Notes under the pieces: model-generated | Databases searched by the model: none | What the model was told of the DNA's origin: nothing | What the model saw: the letters and a program-made list of their open reading frames with translations, nothing else | DNA from: Mycobacterium sp. 1423905.2 | Lineage (GTDB): Bacteria; Actinomycetota; Actinomycetes; Mycobacteriales; Mycobacteriaceae | Direction: 5' to 3' | Assembly (NCBI RefSeq): GCF_001673155.1 | Contig: NZ_LZLE01000259.1 | Span: 59,774-123,773 of the forward strand | DNA: 64,000 bases | Made by a program: the position numbers and the translations under genes | Part shown: positions 44,778-54,992 of the stretch, one piece after another | How the letters are laid out: the number at the start of each line of letters is the position of its first letter | How positions within the stretch are numbered: position 1 is the first letter of the stretch

Positions 44778-46163
44778 ATTTCCGGGGATCGCGACATACA
44801 GGGCGACGCCGAGGCGAAGCGCCTCGTTGCAGTTGGGCGCTACCAAGTACTCGATGCGCCGCCCGATCGGATATTCGGGCGTGTCGCGCGCTTGGCCGCC
44901 CATGTGTTCGACGCCCCGATGGCGGTGGTGTCGATCGTCGGTCGCGAGCGCATCCGGTTCGTCGGCGGGTACGGACTCGAATCGGTACGCGAAGTCCCGC
45001 GTGACGAGGGGCTGTGCGGCTCCGCGGTGATGGCCGAGACGTCCTATGTGGTGCACGACACGCGGAACGATGTCCGCACCGCGGGCAACCGTTTCGTCGA
45101 GGAGCACGGCGTCCGCTTCTATGCCTGCGCACCGATTGTCACCTTCGACGGACATCGTCTCGGTGTTGTCGCGGTCATGGATATCAGAGCGAGCACCGCA
45201 TCAGACAAACAACTGGCGATCTTGGACGACCTGGCCGCGATCGTGATGGAGCAATTGGAACTGAGGTTGACGTCTCTGGACGCCGTGCGGGTCGAACGAC
45301 GGTTGCGCGGCGCCGCGGAGTATGCCCGCGACGATGCGCGACGCGACCGTGACGACGCCAGACGACGGCGTGATGAGGCCCGCCAGGCGCGAGACGACGC
45401 GCGGTTGGACCGCGACATCGCCGAGCGGGAGCGAGACCTGATCGAGCAGTACGCGACGGTGCTGCAGCGCACGCTGTTGCCGCCGGCGCTGCCGGAGATT
45501 CCCGGGTTGTCCCTAGCCTGCCTGTATCACCCGGCTTCCTCTCGGCAGGTCGGTGGCGACTTCTACGACGTCTTCGCCCTCGATGACCAACGCTGGGCGT
45601 TCTTCATCGGTGACGTCGAGGGCCACGGGGTGGACGCCGCCACGGTAACTTCGCTGATTCGCTACACCCTGCGATCGGCGGCGTTGCACATCACTGACCC
45701 CACCGAGGGGTTGGCTCAACTCAACATGGTTTTGCTTAAGGAAATGAACCCACGGCGTTTCTGCACGGTACTGTTCGGCACCCTGCGGTCCAGTGAGACG
45801 GGCGACGGCTTCCACATCACCATGGCCACCGGAGGGCACCCGCCGGCGTTGCGCCTGGACCCCGCCAGCAGCACGGCCGAGAAGGTGCGCTCCAGCGGGG
45901 GAATGCTGGTCGGCGCGACACCCAACGCCACATTCGACGCATGCAGCCTGCTGCTGCGCCCAGGGCAAACCCTGTTGTTCTATACCGACGGGCTCATCGA
46001 AGCGCGCCGCAGTCCCATCCCCTTCGGTGAGGAGGATCTGGCCAGCTTCGCCCTCAAGCGTGCGGCGATGGGTGCCCACGGCCTCGTCGACGAGTTCGCT
46101 GCATTTATTCCCAAACTCGAGCCCGACGACGACGTCGCGATATTGGCGATCACTGCCCGTTAG
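44778..46163 (+). CDS. GAF-SpoIIE (PP2C-type) serine phosphatase
   Basis: About 461 residues. An N-terminal GAF sensor (VGRYQVLDAPPDRIFGRVAR, then MAVVSIVGRERIRFVGGYGL and the DEGLCGSAV block) is followed by five charged heptads (pattern D-D/E-A-R-x-x-R) and a SpoIIE phosphatase domain with QVGGDFYDVF, FIGDVEGHGVDAATVT, FYTDGLIEAR and DDDVAILAI metal-binding Asp residues. It likely dephosphorylates an anti-anti-sigma factor. The open frame with GAF sequence starts upstream of any ATG/GTG/TTG: the first such codon (TTG 44892) would cut the domain. I propose ATT 44778 behind GGGAGA; a frameshift upstream is the alternative. Confidence 0.8.
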   Translation: MSGDRDIQGDAEAKRLVAVGRYQVLDAPPDRIFGRVARLAAHVFDAPMAVVSIVGRERIRFVGGYGLESVREVPRDEGLCGSAVMAETSYVVHDTRNDVRTAGNRFVEEHGVRFYACAPIVTFDGHRLGVVAVMDIRASTASDKQLAILDDLAAIVMEQLELRLTSLDAVRVERRLRGAAEYARDDARRDRDDARRRRDEARQARDDARLDRDIAERERDLIEQYATVLQRTLLPPALPEIPGLSLACLYHPASSRQVGGDFYDVFALDDQRWAFFIGDVEGHGVDAATVTSLIRYTLRSAALHITDPTEGLAQLNMVLLKEMNPRRFCTVLFGTLRSSETGDGFHITMATGGHPPALRLDPASSTAEKVRSSGGMLVGATPNATFDACSLLLRPGQTLLFYTDGLIEARRSPIPFGEEDLASFALKRAAMGAHGLVDEFAAFIPKLEPDDDVAILAITAR

Positions 46164-46184
46164 CGGCTGGCCGGCGCGCCCGGG

Positions 46185-46934
<750 letters not shown>

Positions 46935-46992
46935 TTATAGCCCGGCCCGATCTCTTCGCATACCTGCGGTATGTGATGTGCTGATGGCGGCT

Positions 46993-47616
46993 ATGCTCAC
47001 CGCTGTGGCCGACGTAAAGACCCGCCGCGAGCAATATGCCCAACAGACGCGTGAGGCGTTGTTGGCTGCTGCCGCAGCGGCATTTGCCCGAGACGGCTTT
47101 GCGGCAACCTCGATCACCGATATCGCCGCAGCCGCCCGAGTCACCAAAGGTGCGGTATATCACCACTTTCCGGACAAGCGTGCGTTGTTCGAAGCGGTGT
47201 TGAAGCAGTGTGACGAGGAGGCGCAACGCAGGGTGCTGGCGGCGATCGCCAAGCATCCAGATGATCTGTGGCAGGGTGCGCAAGCCGCCCTAGATGTCAC
47301 GCTCGACGCATGCGTCGACCCAGTCGTCGGCCGGCTGATCTATGTGGAGGGCCCGATTGCGCTCGGGTGGAAAAGGTGGCGGGAATGCGAAGATCAATAC
47401 ACCTACGGCAACGTCAAGGCGCTACTCAACAGCACAATCCAGGCGGGCATCTTCAGACCCGACACTCCTGTCGACGCCATGGCGCAACTGCTGACTGGGA
47501 TGATCACCCACGCCGGCGTTGCTCTCGCGGAGTCTTCCCCGGCACAGCGCCGCAGGCTCCGTCGAGACATTCACACCGCTGTCCAACAACTGCTGGAAGG
47601 TTTGAAGCGGCGTTGA
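46993..47616 (+). CDS. TetR-family regulator
   Basis: About 207 residues. HTH is ALLAAAAAAFARDGFAATSI, then RVTKGAVYHHFPDKRALFEAV. The frame opens earlier, but upstream residues are not typical; ATG 46993 is taken, with ATG 46984 and GTG 47005 possible and no strong ribosome site to decide. It is divergent from the methyltransferase at 46185, its probable target. Confidence 0.87.
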   Translation: MLTAVADVKTRREQYAQQTREALLAAAAAAFARDGFAATSITDIAAAARVTKGAVYHHFPDKRALFEAVLKQCDEEAQRRVLAAIAKHPDDLWQGAQAALDVTLDACVDPVVGRLIYVEGPIALGWKRWRECEDQYTYGNVKALLNSTIQAGIFRPDTPVDAMAQLLTGMITHAGVALAESSPAQRRRLRRDIHTAVQQLLEGLKRR

Positions 47617-47718
47617 GGCAGTTCATCCGCGCCAGGCACTGAAACCCGCATCGGCAAAACGTACGATGCATGGTCAGGGCCGGCTTGATTCGGCCGCAGT
47701 CGGGGGAAGGAGCATCCG

Positions 47719-48645
47719 GTGTCGTCGCTTGGTTCGGCTCGCAGCGAAGGAGACAGTTGGGATCTGGCCTCGAGCGTGGGAGCGACCGCAACAATGGTGG
47801 CCTCCGCTCGGGCGTTGGCCTCTCGGGAGCCAGATCCGTTGCTCGATGACCGGTTCGCAGAACCGCTGGTGAGGGCGGTCGGGCACCCGTTCTTCACCCG
47901 CATGCTCGACGGCGAGATTCCGTTTGACAGTGATCAAGAGGTGCCGTTCACACTGCAACAGCGCCGTGAGCAGATCACGGTGCGCACCAGGTTCTTCGAC
48001 GACTTCTTCCGCACCGCCACCGACGACGGGATACGCCAGGCCGTCATCTTGGCTGCCGGGCTCGACGCACGCGCTTATCGACTGGCCTGGCCTGCCGGCA
48101 CGGTGGTGTTCGAGGTGGACCAGCCCGAGGTCGTCGCGTTCAAGAGCACCACGCTCGCTCAGATCGGCGCCGAGGCTGCCGCCGAACGCCGTGCCGTGGG
48201 TGTCGATTTGCGTGATGACTGGCCTCAAGCGTTGCGCGACAACTTCTTTGACACGACCGCGCCCACCGCGTGGATTGCCGAAGGCTTGTTGCCCTACCTG
48301 CCGCCGGACGCCCAAGACCGGCTGTTGGACAACATCACCGCGCTCAGCGCGCCGGGTAGCCGGCTGGCCACCGAAAACATCACCGACATGAGCGTGTTCA
48401 GTGACGAGCGCGCTCGGGCTATGCGCAGTGCCTGGCGCAAGCACGGGCTCGATATCGATGTCGCGGACTTGGTATGGGCCGGTCCGCGCCGGCCGGCCGG
48501 TGAGCATCTGACGGCCACCGGCTGGACGATCACCGAATATGCCACCGAACGGCTCTATGCCGAGCAGGGCTTCGAGTTACCCGACAACGAGGTCCTCGCC
48601 GAATTTCGTAACGCGGTCAGCTATATCAGCGCCGAATTACGTTGA
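47719..48645 (+). CDS. Putative O-methyltransferase, TIGR00027/LCM family
   Basis: A 308-residue paralogue of the protein at 36468-37373: [53 protein letters not shown] and [13 protein letters not shown]. The GTG start has GGGGAAGGAG upstream. Function of this mycobacterial family is not established. Convergent with the DUF2231 gene. Confidence 0.88.
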   Translation: MSSLGSARSEGDSWDLASSVGATATMVASARALASREPDPLLDDRFAEPLVRAVGHPFFTRMLDGEIPFDSDQEVPFTLQQRREQITVRTRFFDDFFRTATDDGIRQAVILAAGLDARAYRLAWPAGTVVFEVDQPEVVAFKSTTLAQIGAEAAAERRAVGVDLRDDWPQALRDNFFDTTAPTAWIAEGLLPYLPPDAQDRLLDNITALSAPGSRLATENITDMSVFSDERARAMRSAWRKHGLDIDVADLVWAGPRRPAGEHLTATGWTITEYATERLYAEQGFELPDNEVLAEFRNAVSYISAELR

Positions 48646-48650
48646 TTCGG

Positions 48651-49220
48651 TCAAGCAGCGCGTCGGTATTCGATGGGGCTGCGGTTGGTGACGGCGCGCA
48701 GTGGTTGCCATCGGAACATGCCGGCGCCCTGGGCATAGGAGAGGTGACCACCCAGCGCGCCGCCTACGCTGATCGCGGTCAGGCCCAGCAGGGTGAACGC
48801 GCGTGCCGCCGCTGTGCGTTCGCGCCGGTAAGCCCGATGGGCCAGCCAGAACAGCACAACGCCCACGAAGTTTGATCCGGCATGCACCAGACCCACCCGC
48901 TGTTGTCGCCGGTTGAGCAGCGTGTAGTCGGCCCACCCGGCCACAATGGTGGGTGGGGTAGCGGCCAGTCCGACGGCCAGGAGCCGGCGGGCGGCGGTCA
49001 CGTCTTTGAAGACGATGTCGAAGACCGCTGAGGTCATCCACGTGCCGATCGGAATCGTGATCAACAGCGGGTGCACCGGGTGACCGAGCCAGGAGCCGCG
49101 TAGGGCCTTGGCCAGGCGTCCCCCGCCGATCAGCCGTCCGGCAACGCGAGAAGCAACGCGGGCAGGCGGGTCCAGAACCTCGACATCTTCAACGCTGCCG
49201 AGAGCATCATGCAGATTCAT
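48651..49220 (-). CDS. DUF2231 membrane protein
   Basis: A 189-residue protein with about four transmembrane helices. The DUF2231 hallmark GSWLGHPVHPLLITIPIG lies near residues 42-60, with a His pair, and GGHLSYAQGAG near the C-terminus. Family members may bind heme or act in redox; function unknown. It begins near a cluster of envelope-type genes. Confidence 0.88.
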   Translation of the reverse strand: MNLHDALGSVEDVEVLDPPARVASRVAGRLIGGGRLAKALRGSWLGHPVHPLLITIPIGTWMTSAVFDIVFKDVTAARRLLAVGLAATPPTIVAGWADYTLLNRRQQRVGLVHAGSNFVGVVLFWLAHRAYRRERTAAARAFTLLGLTAISVGGALGGHLSYAQGAGMFRWQPLRAVTNRSPIEYRRAA

Positions 49221-49406
49221 AGCGAATATCTACCCCGTCGCCCGACATTGAATCGCGCGGTCGGTGGCGGCGCCGGGCTGGCCGAACAAGCGGCGGTGGA
49301 CACCACGAGGGATCGGCGCCCGACGGAGCGGGCTGGGTGCGCGAATTGGTCCTGCTGACAGTGGGTTTGAGCTTATCGTAGGGAAGTGAGGGACAAGCTG
49401 CCTGTG

Positions 49407-50527
49407 ATGCTCCTGCGCGCAGCGACCCGAGCTCTGGCACTGCTGGCCGTCACCGTCGTCGCTGGATGTGGGACATGGCCCTTCGACAATCGCGCCAGAG
49501 CGCCGCGACCCGACACGCCGGTGACGATCCCCCAGCCGGAACTGGAACCCGGTTTCGTCCTCGACGCAGATCCGATGCGGGTCCTGCGGGACGGCGTTTA
49601 CTTCCTTCGCTCACAGGTCAAGTTGGACGCGTTGATGCAAGGCAACTTCGTCGTCATCACCGGTTACCGCCGCCAGGTGGCAGCCGACGGCTCATCCGTG
49701 CAGACCGGCGCCTACCAGTTGAGTCCGCGCAATGAGTGGCAAGCAATTGCCGACGATGAGGTTGTGTGGTCGCCGAGTCAGCAGCGATGGCTGACTCCCG
49801 CCGCGCCCCAGCCTTGTCGCTGGGACCGGTCGGCAGTAGGGGTTGGCCGACCGCGAAAGTCATGGCCGACTCCGCAACTAGCTACCTCACCTACAGCTAC
49901 CAAGAACTCGGCGGGCGCCCGCTAGTGGACGGGATCGAAGCAGCTCTCGCCCATGGCGGCCCGCTCCCGCAGTCGGTGCAAGCGGCCACGTTCAGTCACG
50001 GGGCGAGGGTTTACGTCGAATCAACGTTCGCAGCTGACCCGCGCTACACCATCCGCCGAGGCCGCAACGCCAACACCGGCGCGGAAGAACCGGCGACGGT
50101 ATACAGCTGCGACACGTCGCCGGACTGCTCCGCACCGGCCACCGACATAGCTACGGCGGTCACGCACGGCGCACGGTATACGAACTTCGCCGGCACCGCC
50201 CGCCTCGACCTGGACAGTTCGGGCCACGCCGCCCTTCGCCCCGTGCAATCGGATACACCCGTGGCTAACCTGACCTATCGCGTCGTCGAATCTGGTGGAC
50301 TCAAGCGCATCACGCTACGGGCGACCGACGAAGAGGACGCTGAAACGTTCCGACAGGCAATGGGTATCAGCGACGAAAACTTCGTGATGGTCGAGTACAA
50401 CGGCCAGGTCAGGATCGGTGTCGCCGAACCCGGTAATGACACCACCACAGTGGCTGCCTACAACCGGATCGCGGTGAACGACGTGCTCGGTCACTGGACT
50501 CCGGCGTTACCGTCGACGCTGCCCTGA
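49407..50527 (+). pseudogene. Lipoprotein gene interrupted by a frameshift
   Basis: Two overlapping frames read as parts of one gene. The first part (from ATG 49407) has a signal peptide and lipobox VVAGCG with Cys21, then VLDADPMRVLRDGVYFLRSQ, and loses sense near 49800-49860. The second part resumes in the -1 frame (KVMADSATSYLTYSYQELGG) and runs to the stop at 50527 with SCDTSPDCSAPATDIAT and a C-terminal VLGHWTP. A single-base deletion near the CCCC run around 49805 would explain it; sequencing error or programmed shift cannot be excluded. The family is not recognised. Confidence 0.6.
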
Positions 50528-50549
50528 GCGTCAGCCCGTGCCGGACGCG

Positions 50550-52598
50550 CTACTCGTGTACCTCGTGCAGCACACAGACGCGCACCGGGTCCCGCTTGCC
50601 CTTGACCCGCACCCATCCGTGCTCACTCACTCGGGCGGCGGGGCCGAGCGCGGCAACGGTCCCGGGCCCGACGACAACCTGACCCGCCCGGGCCAGGCTT
50701 TGCAGTCGCGCCGCCAGGTTCGTCGTGTCGCCGATAGCGGTGAAATTGCGCATCTCCGCCGCACCGATGTTGCCGACCACGGCCGGCCCGGTATTGATGC
50801 CTACCCGAAAGCGTGGCCAGTCGGGATGTCCGGCGGCGGCTTGCTCGACCACCTCATGCAGTGCAAGTCCGGCTCGGGCGGCCAGCAACGCATGATCGGG
50901 CTGGCGCACCGGCGCGCCCCAGATCGCCATCATGGCGTCGCCGACGAATTGGGTGACCGTGCCGCCGGCGTCGAGAATGACTGGGACGATCGCTCCGTAG
51001 TAGGTGTTGAGCATGGTGACCACTTGCTCCGGTGAATGAGCTTCGGTGAACGCGGTGAAGCCACGCAGGTCAGCCATCAATACGGTTACTTCGGTAAGTG
51101 CGCCGCCCAACCCGGCCTGGTCCGGGTCGGCCAGCAGTGCCGTGGCGACCGCCGGCGACATGTAACTGCGGAACAGTCCGTCGAGGTGACGGTACAGGCG
51201 GGCGTTCTCCAACGCGATCGAAGATTGGGTCGCGAACGAACGCAGCAGTGCGACGTCAGCATCGGTGAACGTGCCACCCGGTCGTCGCACCGTGATCACC
51301 CCGGCAACCTGGCCCTTGACCATCAATGGAAGTTGCATGGCATCGGCCTGCTGATCGGAATCGGTTGTGAAGGAACCGGATCCGGCGATCTCGCCGGCCG
51401 GGTCGTCCTCGAAACGAAGCTCGCCGGCGTGCACGAGACCCAGTCGAACCTGGTCGTCGGGGAAGGCATCGTTGATGGCAGAAACCACCGCGTCAAGCAA
51501 GACGTCCTCGTCCTGGATAACGCTGGATTCGCGACCGACGGCGACCAGCCGGCCCAGCTTGCGCACCCGCTCCCGTTCGGCACCAAGCGCTTCGGCACCA
51601 CGTTTCAACACAGCCACCTGTTGCTCGGTCAACCCGAACCGGTCGGCAAGTCGGGTGGTGACGGCGCCGGGCGGCACCCGTTCGCCACGCTCCCGGCGTT
51701 GCAGCAGGTCGACCATCGCCTCCAGCGCCGCGGCGTAGTCGCGGCGCAACTCCGCGATCGTCTGTCGGGTCGCGAGCGCGTCAAAAAGCCCGCGCGCCGA
51801 ACCTTCCTGATGAAACCGAACCCTTGCGCTGTAGGCGATGAAGCAGAAAGCCGTCGTCATCAACAAGTGCCACAGCCACCATGAGGCGTGCCAGCTCATC
51901 CCGAGCGCCAACGCCACCGAGGCCTCGGCCAATAACACGAATGAGGTAAGCACCGACATCAGGACCACGGCCGGACGCCGCCGGTAGACCGGGAAGTAGG
52001 CGAGGGCCGCTAATGCGAACAGCACACAACCAACTAGGGCCGCGTCCTGCTCGACACCCTCTACCCGGTCTTGGTCCGGGAGTCGGTCAAGCAAACCGAG
52101 GTAGACCACCACCGCACAGGACGCCATCAGTGCCCCGATCAGCATGGACAGGCCGCGGCGCAACTGCCACAGCCGGGCATTTCTGGCCGGATTGAAGGTG
52201 ATCGCCGAGGCCAGCGCGATCAGACCGGACAGCACCAAGCCCATTCGCGTCGGCAGCATGAAGTCCGCGTCGGATGTGTCCACCAGTACGCCAGGGGTAA
52301 CCAGCGCATGCACGCCAAAGAATCCGGCGGTAGTGACGAAAACCAACGACACCAACCACAGGCGGGCGTCATCGCGAGCGCGCGCCGCTCGGCCTATCGA
52401 GACGCCCAACCCCACACTCACTGCTGAAGCCGATAGCACCAGCACAAAGTGCGCCACCCGGTTGTCCCAGGCCAGATCGACTTTGGGCTGGGCCAGCAGT
52501 AACCACAACGCCAGCATCGGTAGCGCCAGGTGCATCAACCAGTTCGCGGTCCGCAGCGCGGACCCGCGATAAGAACCTACGCCGATCACCATCGGCAC
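50550..52598 (-). CDS. Membrane class III nucleotidyl cyclase with GAF domain
   Basis: A 682-residue protein: about eight transmembrane helices (residues 1-260), a helical linker, a GAF domain (VGRESSVIQDEDVLLDAVVS to FATQSSIALENARLYRH), and a cyclase catalytic domain. Metal-binding Asp residues are in VLMADLRGFT and FVGDAMMAIWG; TNLAARLQ supplies the transition-state Asn/Arg. The usual substrate-specifying Lys before FVGD is Gln (TVTQFVGD). It would make cAMP, or possibly another cyclic nucleotide given the Gln. It is convergent with the lipoprotein pseudogene. Confidence 0.9.
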   Translation of the reverse strand: MPMVIGVGSYRGSALRTANWLMHLALPMLALWLLLAQPKVDLAWDNRVAHFVLVLSASAVSVGLGVSIGRAARARDDARLWLVSLVFVTTAGFFGVHALVTPGVLVDTSDADFMLPTRMGLVLSGLIALASAITFNPARNARLWQLRRGLSMLIGALMASCAVVVYLGLLDRLPDQDRVEGVEQDAALVGCVLFALAALAYFPVYRRRPAVVLMSVLTSFVLLAEASVALALGMSWHASWWLWHLLMTTAFCFIAYSARVRFHQEGSARGLFDALATRQTIAELRRDYAAALEAMVDLLQRRERGERVPPGAVTTRLADRFGLTEQQVAVLKRGAEALGAERERVRKLGRLVAVGRESSVIQDEDVLLDAVVSAINDAFPDDQVRLGLVHAGELRFEDDPAGEIAGSGSFTTDSDQQADAMQLPLMVKGQVAGVITVRRPGGTFTDADVALLRSFATQSSIALENARLYRHLDGLFRSYMSPAVATALLADPDQAGLGGALTEVTVLMADLRGFTAFTEAHSPEQVVTMLNTYYGAIVPVILDAGGTVTQFVGDAMMAIWGAPVRQPDHALLAARAGLALHEVVEQAAAGHPDWPRFRVGINTGPAVVGNIGAAEMRNFTAIGDTTNLAARLQSLARAGQVVVGPGTVAALGPAARVSEHGWVRVKGKRDPVRVCVLHEVHE

Positions 52599-52742
52599 GT
52601 TATGCCACGACCCCTCACCATCCGGCTTGTGGCCCGTACAGAGGAAACACCAACCAATTCAACACATCGCTTAGGGCAATCTATTCAAATGCGCGAGCAA
52701 TGGCCGAACTCGTGCGCAAAGTGTCCAGCGGTCCGCGACCGA

Positions 52743-53636
52743 TCAACTGGCGACTCCGTCACCGAGACCGAACAGGTGAGCCGCGTTGTGGTAAAAGACC
52801 TTTCGCAGCCACTCGTCATCGATGCCCGGCAACCGGGTGAGGACTTGCATCGCGTCAGTGAAGCCGTACGGGATGTTGGGGAAGTCGCTGCCGAAAAGGA
52901 TGCGGTCGGCATGATCGCGCAGCCGCGGGTATTCCGACGGCGGAAACGGCATGGTTTCCTCGACGAAGGGCGTGAACGCCATGGTCGTGTCGAGCCGCAC
53001 GTCGTCATACCGGTCAGCCAGATCGAGGAACTCCGGATATTCGGGCATTCCCATGTGCGCGATGATCAAGTGCAGCCGAGGGTGGCGCCTGAGGAGAGCG
53101 GACACCGGTGCCGGGCCGGTGTACTCCCCCGGCGCCGGGCCCGATCCACAATGGATGACAACCGGAGTTCGGGCGTCGGAAATGGCGCCCCAGGCGGAAT
53201 CCAGCAGCGGATCTGTGGGGTCGTAACGGCCGACCTGAACGTGCGCCTTGAACACGCGTGCGCCGTCATCGATCGCGCGCCGCACATAGGTTTCGACGCC
53301 GGGCTCGGGATACAGCGTCGCCGTGTGCAGGCAGTCGGGCGTTGCCGCGGCGAACGCGGTGGCCCATTCGTTGAGCCAAGCCGCCATTCGGGGTTTGTGC
53401 GGGTAGACCAGTGAGGTGAAGGCGCGGACACCGAAGCCACGCAGCGTCTCCAGCCGGCGCTGCTGGTCGGTCCGGTAGGCGATCGGCCACGGGCGCCCCA
53501 CCAGCGGTCCGGCGTCGTCGAAATATCGCCACACCTTGTCCATCACCGATTTGGGCATGAAGTGCACGTGCACGTCGACCATGCCCGGCAGACCCAATGA
53601 TTGCCAGATCCGACGTACCGATTCGGTGTCATCCAT
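52743..53636 (-). CDS. Amidohydrolase family protein
   Basis: About 297 residues, amidohydrolase-2-like TIM barrel: DVHVHFMPKSVMDKVWRYF at the N-terminus (His-x-His), VVIHCGSGPAPGEY and HLIIAHMGMPEYPEFLDLA (further His), and ILFGSDFPNIPYG (Asp). These decarboxylate or hydrolyse small molecules. ATG 53636 is chosen; the frame opens at 53738, and no strong ribosome site decides. It is divergent from the GGDEF gene. Confidence 0.85.
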   Translation of the reverse strand: MDDTESVRRIWQSLGLPGMVDVHVHFMPKSVMDKVWRYFDDAGPLVGRPWPIAYRTDQQRRLETLRGFGVRAFTSLVYPHKPRMAAWLNEWATAFAAATPDCLHTATLYPEPGVETYVRRAIDDGARVFKAHVQVGRYDPTDPLLDSAWGAISDARTPVVIHCGSGPAPGEYTGPAPVSALLRRHPRLHLIIAHMGMPEYPEFLDLADRYDDVRLDTTMAFTPFVEETMPFPPSEYPRLRDHADRILFGSDFPNIPYGFTDAMQVLTRLPGIDDEWLRKVFYHNAAHLFGLGDGVAS

Positions 53637-53872
53637 CGTCAGCCAGAATGGCAGGTCCTCGACGACGGAATGCCGTCGCCCGCGGCTTCGCTGGTCGACC
53701 CGCAGAACAGCCTCAACACCACCGTTAATTATGGTCATTCTGACAGTTCGCGATATCCACCAACTGGTCTCCGCACCTCAGCAATAATCGGCTCAGCCGG
53801 CCTCAGTACACGCAACAACTGCCAGCACGACGACGTAATCATCCGGTAGCGATTGGGAGCGAGTAAGAGTCG

Positions 53873-54973
53873 ATGATGACCGCGACCTTTAGCCGGTGGT
53901 GGCGGGCCGATCAATACGACTGGCTTTCCGGGTACCTGGCCGCGCGGGGGATCAGCGGTGCGACGCGGGCGCTGATGGCTTTCATTGCGGGCTCCATGGT
54001 GTTGTGTCTGCTGGCGCTGCTGGCCGGCTCGGACGGACCACGCGGTGCGGCGTCGATCGCGATGACGTGGATGGCCATCGCCGGTGGGCTGGCAGGCATG
54101 CTGCTGTGGATATGGCGCTGGCCGACACGGTCCCAGTCGGTGGCATTCGCACTGACTTGCAACACCTCCGTCGCGCTGGCCTGTTTGGCGCATCCCAATC
54201 CGTTGGCCGCGCTCATCGGGTGCATCGCCTTCGCGACCTTCGGCGCGTACATCGCGTTTTTTCACACCACCGGGTTCGTGTTGTACAACTTCGCGATAGC
54301 CGCCGCTGTGGGGTGCTATGAGGCCGTGCGGCTCGCGGAATCCGGACACCCCAGCTTGGCTGCGGTCGATTCGTGGCTGGTGGTGGAGGTCAACATCGCC
54401 CTACCACTGGCCATTCGAGTTCTGGTGCGCGCCTTGTCCGGCGATCTGCTGCGCGCCGACCGCGATCCGTTGACCGGTCTGCTCAACAGACGCGCGTTTC
54501 AGCACAACACCCTGGGAATGATCGTGGCGCGTCGCGGCATCGACGCTCACCTGGCGGTTCTGCTCATCGATCTCGACAACTTCAAAGCCCTCAACGACGA
54601 CCGCGGCCACGCCGCAGGCGATTACGCCCTGGTTCAAGTGGCGAAGGCGTTACTCGCCGCTGCCGACGGGCAGGCCGTGGTGGCGCGCAGCGGCGGCGAG
54701 GAATTCCTGGTCGCCGGCACGTCGGCGGGTTGCAACGCTGACGTGATAGCCGCCCAGATGTGCCGAGCCATCGCGGCATCCACCGCAGGTGTCACCGCCA
54801 GCATCGGCACCGCTTGCGCTCGCCTTGACGATCCCGGAAACGGCGAATATCAGTCGCTGCTCGACCAACTCATCACGGCCTCCGACGCCGCGATGTATCA
54901 GGCCAAGCGGCTGGGCGGCAATCAGTCCTTCCACCACGAATTATGTGAGGAGCGCGGCCAGCGGACGAAGTAG
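53873..54973 (+). CDS. GGDEF diguanylate cyclase
   Basis: A 366-residue protein with about six transmembrane helices (residues 30-185) then a GGDEF domain: DPLTGLLNRRAF, LIDLDNFKALNDDRGHAAGD and RSGGEEFLVAG (GGEEF at 274-278). The active site appears intact. No RxxD inhibitory site lies five residues before GGEEF, so product inhibition may be absent. No EAL domain. Mycobacteria have few GGDEF genes; this one lies within 5 kb of two class III cyclases. Confidence 0.92.
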   Translation: MMTATFSRWWRADQYDWLSGYLAARGISGATRALMAFIAGSMVLCLLALLAGSDGPRGAASIAMTWMAIAGGLAGMLLWIWRWPTRSQSVAFALTCNTSVALACLAHPNPLAALIGCIAFATFGAYIAFFHTTGFVLYNFAIAAAVGCYEAVRLAESGHPSLAAVDSWLVVEVNIALPLAIRVLVRALSGDLLRADRDPLTGLLNRRAFQHNTLGMIVARRGIDAHLAVLLIDLDNFKALNDDRGHAAGDYALVQVAKALLAAADGQAVVARSGGEEFLVAGTSAGCNADVIAAQMCRAIAASTAGVTASIGTACARLDDPGNGEYQSLLDQLITASDAAMYQAKRLGGNQSFHHELCEERGQRTK

Positions 54974-54992
54974 TCGCAAGCCGTGGCACTTG

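Noticed and set aside
45319..45429. Repeated DNA in the phosphatase linker considered as a minisatellite or CRISPR-like array
   Set aside because: The repeats code for in-frame heptads, differ in DNA sequence and have no spacers.
51036..51884. Open frame opposite the GAF cyclase
   Set aside because: Shadow of a conserved cyclase; composition of a reverse frame.
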